A DNA stretch of 7,112 nucleotides from Gammaproteobacteria bacterium (GTDB lineage: Bacteria; Pseudomonadota; Gammaproteobacteria; Steroidobacterales; Steroidobacteraceae): contig JASHVF010000095.1 of assembly GCA_030039615.1 (NCBI GenBank), forward strand, positions 1 through 7,112, read 5' to 3'. Each line of letters begins with the position of its first letter. Within the stretch, counting starts at the first letter, position 1. Positions 4,743 through 7,112 of this stretch are shown in pieces. Under the pieces are notes generated by a model. It was not told the origin of the DNA, made no database searches, and was given only the letters and a program-made list of their open reading frames with translations. A program made the translations under genes and the position numbers.

Positions 4743-6721
4743 GAGGGGAGCGTCCCGGTGTAGTAGAAGATCACGTATGCCTTGACCGCGCCGCTCGCCG
4801 CGGTGCCGGCCGGCTGCGGCACGCCCCACACCTTGACCAGCGTGCTGGCAGTCAGGCTGGTCGTGAAGGTGGTGAAGTCGGCGGAGTTGCTCAGGTCGAG
4901 CGGCGTGATGGTCACGACGCCGTCGCTGCGGTTCACCTGGTAGACCAGGGTCGCCGAGCCCGCGGTGGCATCGAAGTCGACCGTCACCGCGTTGCCGCCG
5001 TTATTGACCAGCGACATCGTGAAGGAGCTGCCCGTGACGCCCTGCACGATCTGCGCAAGCGGCAGCGGCGTCGGCTCGAGAATCGCCATCGGCACCTGCC
5101 AGGGCGACATGCCCGCCGCGGGTGCGCCCACCCAGGTGGCATAAGAGGCGCCCGAGGCGTTCATCTGGCCGAAGCTGCCGCCGAAGTCGACCGCGCCGTT
5201 GCTCGCCGACTCGAAGTCGCCGATCGCGTCGGCGCCGGTGTCGGCCTGCGTCGGGAAGGTGAAGAACCACCAGTCGAAGCCCGAGATCGCGACGCCGCTC
5301 GGATCCATGTTGTTGTCGCTGCCGGTATACGGCAGGTAGCCGAGGCTGGCCGTGTAGTCGTCGCTGCTGGCGACGTAGTCGCGCGTATAGGTGAAGCCGG
5401 TGCCGGTCGCAGCCGAGATCGTGCCGCCGTAGTTGGCCGTCTCGATGTCGACCGTGTCGGCTACGATCGGGTTGCTCGACACGTTCATCGAGCTCACGTG
5501 CACCTTGAAGCCGCGCACGATGTCGGCGCTCGCGAGGAAGCCCGGGCCCTGGCCGATGGAGGCGGCGTCGACCGACGGATTCTGCGGCTTGCGGAAGTAG
5601 AACAGCGTATCGGCACCGATCAGCACCTGTTGCGGCGTGCCGTCCTCGCTCTCGATGGTCAGCGTGCCGGCGGCGTCATCGACACTCAGCACGTGGCCTT
5701 CGGGGCTCAGCCAGACGTTGGCGAAGGTGCTCGAGTACCACACGCGCACCGCGGTCAGCGAGCCGTCCTGCTGATAGCGCGCCGCGACCCGCACGAACTT
5801 GCCGGCGAGCGCGCTGGGGAAGGCGCTGTTGACGACCGTGCGCGCATCGTCGTTGTCGACGTCGTAGACGATCGTGCCGTTGGTCGAATCGACGTTGATG
5901 GTCAGCTGCGTCGTGCTGGTGATCTCCCCTTCCGGGTTGCTCGCCGGCAGCAGCGGGAAGTCGCGCAGCATGGTGAAGGACGCGCCGCTCACCGTCTGCA
6001 CGGTGCCGTAGCTGTGGCGCAGCACCAGCCAGCGCAGATCACCGAGCGGGTGGCGGCGGACCGGGCCGTTGAAGTTGACCGCCCAGAGCGTCGCGCCCTC
6101 GGCGGCCGGCGGATTGTGGGCGACGATGAACGCGGGATGCGCCAGGTTGAACTCGACGTCGAGCGCGTTCGGAGCGCTGCTGCTGATCGTGAGCGGGCTG
6201 TCGAAGGTGACGTTGATCGGCACCGTGAGGCTGCCGCTCGTGCCCTGCGTGCCCTTGATCTGGATCTGGCTCGACGGGATGGTCGCACCTGCGGTGCCCG
6301 GGAAGCCGGCCGAGGGGTTGGAGGAGGCGGTGAGCACCACGTCGCCCGGATTGCCGGCGACCGTGACGACCATGCCGCTGTAGGTGTTCAGCGGCGCGCT
6401 GACCGGGCCGAGGATGTCGGCAAGGTCATCGAGCTGCACGAGATTGAGAGTCGGCGCGGGGCTCGATGCCGTCCAGATGGTGACATCGGCGCCGCCGTCC
6501 GCCGGGATCAGCGCGACGCTCAGCAGCTGCACGCCGATCGTCGCCCAGTCGTCGGAGGAGGCGTCGCTCACCAGCAGCTGCACCGTGGCGCTCTGCATGG
6601 GCGGGGGGGTGCTGCTGTTGGAAGCGGAGCCACCGCCGCCGCCGCCGCAGGCGGCGAGCAACGCGCCGAGACCCGTAACCAGCGCGCTCGAGAGCACGCG
6701 CCGCAACATAATGCGCTTCAT
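4736..6721 (-). CDS. Large DUF4382-type surface/periplasmic lipoprotein with repeated beta modules
   Basis: A 661-residue predicted lipoprotein of unknown function. The signal is MKRIMLRRVL...LLAAC with lipobox L22-A-A-C25; Gly at +2 favours the outer membrane. A six-Gly linker (26-31) and a Ser/Pro stretch follow. C25 is the only Cys. Residues about 45-135 resemble DUF4382: LLVSDASSDDW (49-59), LNLVQLDDLADILG (92-105) and NTYSGMVVTV (112-121). The rest looks like four beta-rich modules, each opening with a G-x-V/I...G-x-x-F/L-T-x-like strand: GTVQTVSGASFTM (239-251), GHVLSVDDAAGTLTI (342-356), GGTISAATGTGFTY (432-445) and QIVQGVTGSSFTM (557-569). These resemble DUF5666-like repeats. The third holds an unusual aromatic patch, FDWWFFTF (482-489). 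The ATG at 6721 has AGAGGG seven bases upstream. Two hairpins follow the stop, the second a strong terminator. Lipoprotein status is firm; the DUF assignments are from memory of the families; the role is unknown. Confidence 0.85.
   Translation of the reverse strand: MKRIMLRRVLSSALVTGLGALLAACGGGGGGSASNSSTPPPMQSATVQLLVSDASSDDWATIGVQLLSVALIPADGGADVTIWTASSPAPTLNLVQLDDLADILGPVSAPLNTYSGMVVTVAGNPGDVVLTASSNPSAGFPGTAGATIPSSQIQIKGTQGTSGSLTVPINVTFDSPLTISSSAPNALDVEFNLAHPAFIVAHNPPAAEGATLWAVNFNGPVRRHPLGDLRWLVLRHSYGTVQTVSGASFTMLRDFPLLPASNPEGEITSTTQLTINVDSTNGTIVYDVDNDDARTVVNSAFPSALAGKFVRVAARYQQDGSLTAVRVWYSSTFANVWLSPEGHVLSVDDAAGTLTIESEDGTPQQVLIGADTLFYFRKPQNPSVDAASIGQGPGFLASADIVRGFKVHVSSMNVSSNPIVADTVDIETANYGGTISAATGTGFTYTRDYVASSDDYTASLGYLPYTGSDNNMDPSGVAISGFDWWFFTFPTQADTGADAIGDFESASNGAVDFGGSFGQMNASGASYATWVGAPAAGMSPWQVPMAILEPTPLPLAQIVQGVTGSSFTMSLVNNGGNAVTVDFDATAGSATLVYQVNRSDGVVTITPLDLSNSADFTTFTTSLTASTLVKVWGVPQPAGTAASGAVKAYVIFYYTGTLPSS
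6603..6649 (-). repeat. Homopolymer and trinucleotide repeat just after the lipobox
   Basis: A run of seven G on the + strand (6603-6609) lies in the Ser-Thr-Pro-Pro-Pro-Met part of the lipoprotein linker, and a (CCG)5 run (6633-6647) encodes most of the poly-Gly stretch after the lipid-acceptor Cys. Both are slippage-prone. The trinucleotide run would change only linker length; the G7 run would shift frame. The CCG run also forms a 7-bp hairpin (6640-6646 with 6650-6656). Confidence 0.5.
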
Positions 6722-6728
6722 GTTGGTT

Positions 6729-6734
6729 CCCTCT
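6729..6734 (-). promoter_or_regulatory. Shine-Dalgarno of the DUF4382-type lipoprotein
   Basis: AGAGGG on the - strand, seven bases before the ATG at 6721, supports that start over the later Met5 codon. Confidence 0.7.
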
Positions 6735-6870
6735 GTCAGTTCAGGGCGGGCGTTTGCCGACCTGTCGACACCCTAAAGCGATCCGGCAGCGAGTTGGTTG
6801 ACGCGAGTTTCGCGCCCGGAGCGTGAGCCGCTGTCGCATCCCGGCGACGCGACCCGGTCGCTCGCGGCGG
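6735..6870. other. Intergenic stretch between thiD and the lipoprotein gene; no firm elements
   Basis: The gap should contain the thiD 3' end and the lipoprotein promoter. I see two short stems without T-tracts (GCGAC/GTCGC at 6849-6861; CGCGA/TCGCG at 6802-6814) and an 8-bp palindrome TGTCGACA (6763-6770). No convincing -35/-10 pair could be placed on the - strand, and no open reading frame here looks like a gene. Confidence 0.4.
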
Positions 6871-7112
6871 CTACGCGCGCGCGAGCAACAGCGTCGTCAC
6901 GTGTTGTTTGGCACGCTCGCAGGCCGGCGCCAGCCCGAGACCGAGGGCGAGTCCGGCGGCGATCCCGGAGGCGAGCGCACAACCGGTGCCACGGCGCGCG
7001 GTGGCAGTGCGCGCGGCTGCGAACTCGCGCACGCCGCCGTCGCCGCACACCAGGCGGTCGATCGCGGCGGCGCCGTCCGCGTGGCCGCCCTTCATCAGCA
7101 CCGCCGCCGGGC
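6871..7112 (-). CDS. thiD: Hydroxymethylpyrimidine/phosphomethylpyrimidine kinase (ThiD-like), C-terminal part only
   Basis: ThiD phosphorylates hydroxymethylpyrimidine and its monophosphate in thiamine biosynthesis, in the cytoplasm. Only about the last 80 residues are inside the window; the frame is open to base 7112 and the gene starts beyond it. The visible part has two ribokinase-superfamily signatures. VLMKGGHADG matches the KGGH strand of ThiD. RRGTGCALASGIAAGLALG matches the anion-hole/catalytic GTGC segment, whose Cys and small residues are typical of ThiD-type kinases. The end, ACERAKQHVTTLLLARA, is the usual C-terminal helix, and a TAG stop at 6871-6873 follows, so there is no fused ThiE domain after it. 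A PdxK-type pyridoxal kinase is the main alternative, but the R-x-G-T-G-C context favours ThiD. The lipoprotein gene follows after 149 bp on the same strand. Confidence 0.88.
   Translation of the reverse strand, partial: PAAVLMKGGHADGAAAIDRLVCGDGGVREFAAARTATARRGTGCALASGIAAGLALGLGLAPACERAKQHVTTLLLARA

Noticed and set aside
6763..6770. Palindrome TGTCGACA upstream of the lipoprotein gene as an operator
   Set aside because: Eight bases with no flanking symmetry and no promoter to place it against; such palindromes are common by chance.
6735..6800. Promoter of the lipoprotein gene (TCGACA as -35, or TAGGGT as -10)
   Set aside because: TCGACA has no acceptable -10 at 16-18 bases, and TAGGGT has no -35 partner at normal spacing.
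4724..6826. A 700-codon open reading frame on the + strand across the lipoprotein gene
   Set aside because: It runs in exact codon register with the opposite gene, so its stops would need TTA, CTA or TCA codons in that gene, which G+C-rich genomes avoid. Its product is an Arg/His/Asp/Gly-rich chain with no motif, while the - strand gene has a lipobox, a ribosome-binding site and a terminator.
1..7112. Mobile element, CRISPR, tRNA or defence system
   Set aside because: No transposase, integrase, spaced repeat array, cloverleaf sequence or recognised defence domain was seen on either strand; all sizeable coding regions are explained by housekeeping, transport or lipoprotein genes.

Overview
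This window is a G+C-rich chromosomal segment (roughly two-thirds G+C by eye) from a Gram-negative bacterium. The Gram-negative call rests on an RND-type adaptor, an OprM/NodT-type outer-membrane lipoprotein, a second lipoprotein with Gly at +2, and an AqpZ very like the proteobacterial one. A proteobacterium, probably a gammaproteobacterium, is the best guess; nothing here fixes the genus. Coding density is high and five genes are visible, two of them cut by the window edges.

Layout: on the + strand, 1-2360 is the 3' end of a tripartite efflux operon: a periplasmic adaptor (5' end missing), then an outer-membrane channel joined to it by a TGATG stop/start overlap. Everything else is on the - strand and converges on that operon. 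In transcription order it is: the C-terminal end of a ThiD-like HMP/HMP-P kinase (7112-6871), a 661-residue DUF4382-type lipoprotein (6721-4736) followed by two hairpins, the second an intrinsic terminator, a short RNase II-family (RNB) protein (4636-3170), and aquaporin Z (3100-2399). The efflux operon and aqpZ meet tail to tail across only 38 bp.

How the genes work together: the adaptor and channel are two parts of one pump, and the inner-membrane pump gene must lie upstream of base 1, because downstream is a convergent gene. The -strand genes show no common pathway (thiamine salvage/synthesis, surface lipoprotein, RNA turnover, water flux). The terminator at 4658-4691 separates the lipoprotein unit from the RNB gene, and the hairpin and promoter-like elements at 3131-3180 suggest that aqpZ can be expressed on its own.

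The most interesting signals are small. The RNB gene has a near-consensus -10 (TATCAT) six bases before its likely ATG and no visible Shine-Dalgarno, as expected for a leaderless mRNA, packed against the upstream terminator. The RNB active-site block reads DLDQ where RNase II/R have D-x-D-D. The aqpZ promoter candidate has an inverted repeat filling its spacer. The large lipoprotein carries several apparent repeated beta-rich modules of unknown function. I saw no CRISPR, transposon, tRNA/rRNA, phage or defence cassette. Three very long opposite-strand reading frames are codon-register shadows of real genes.
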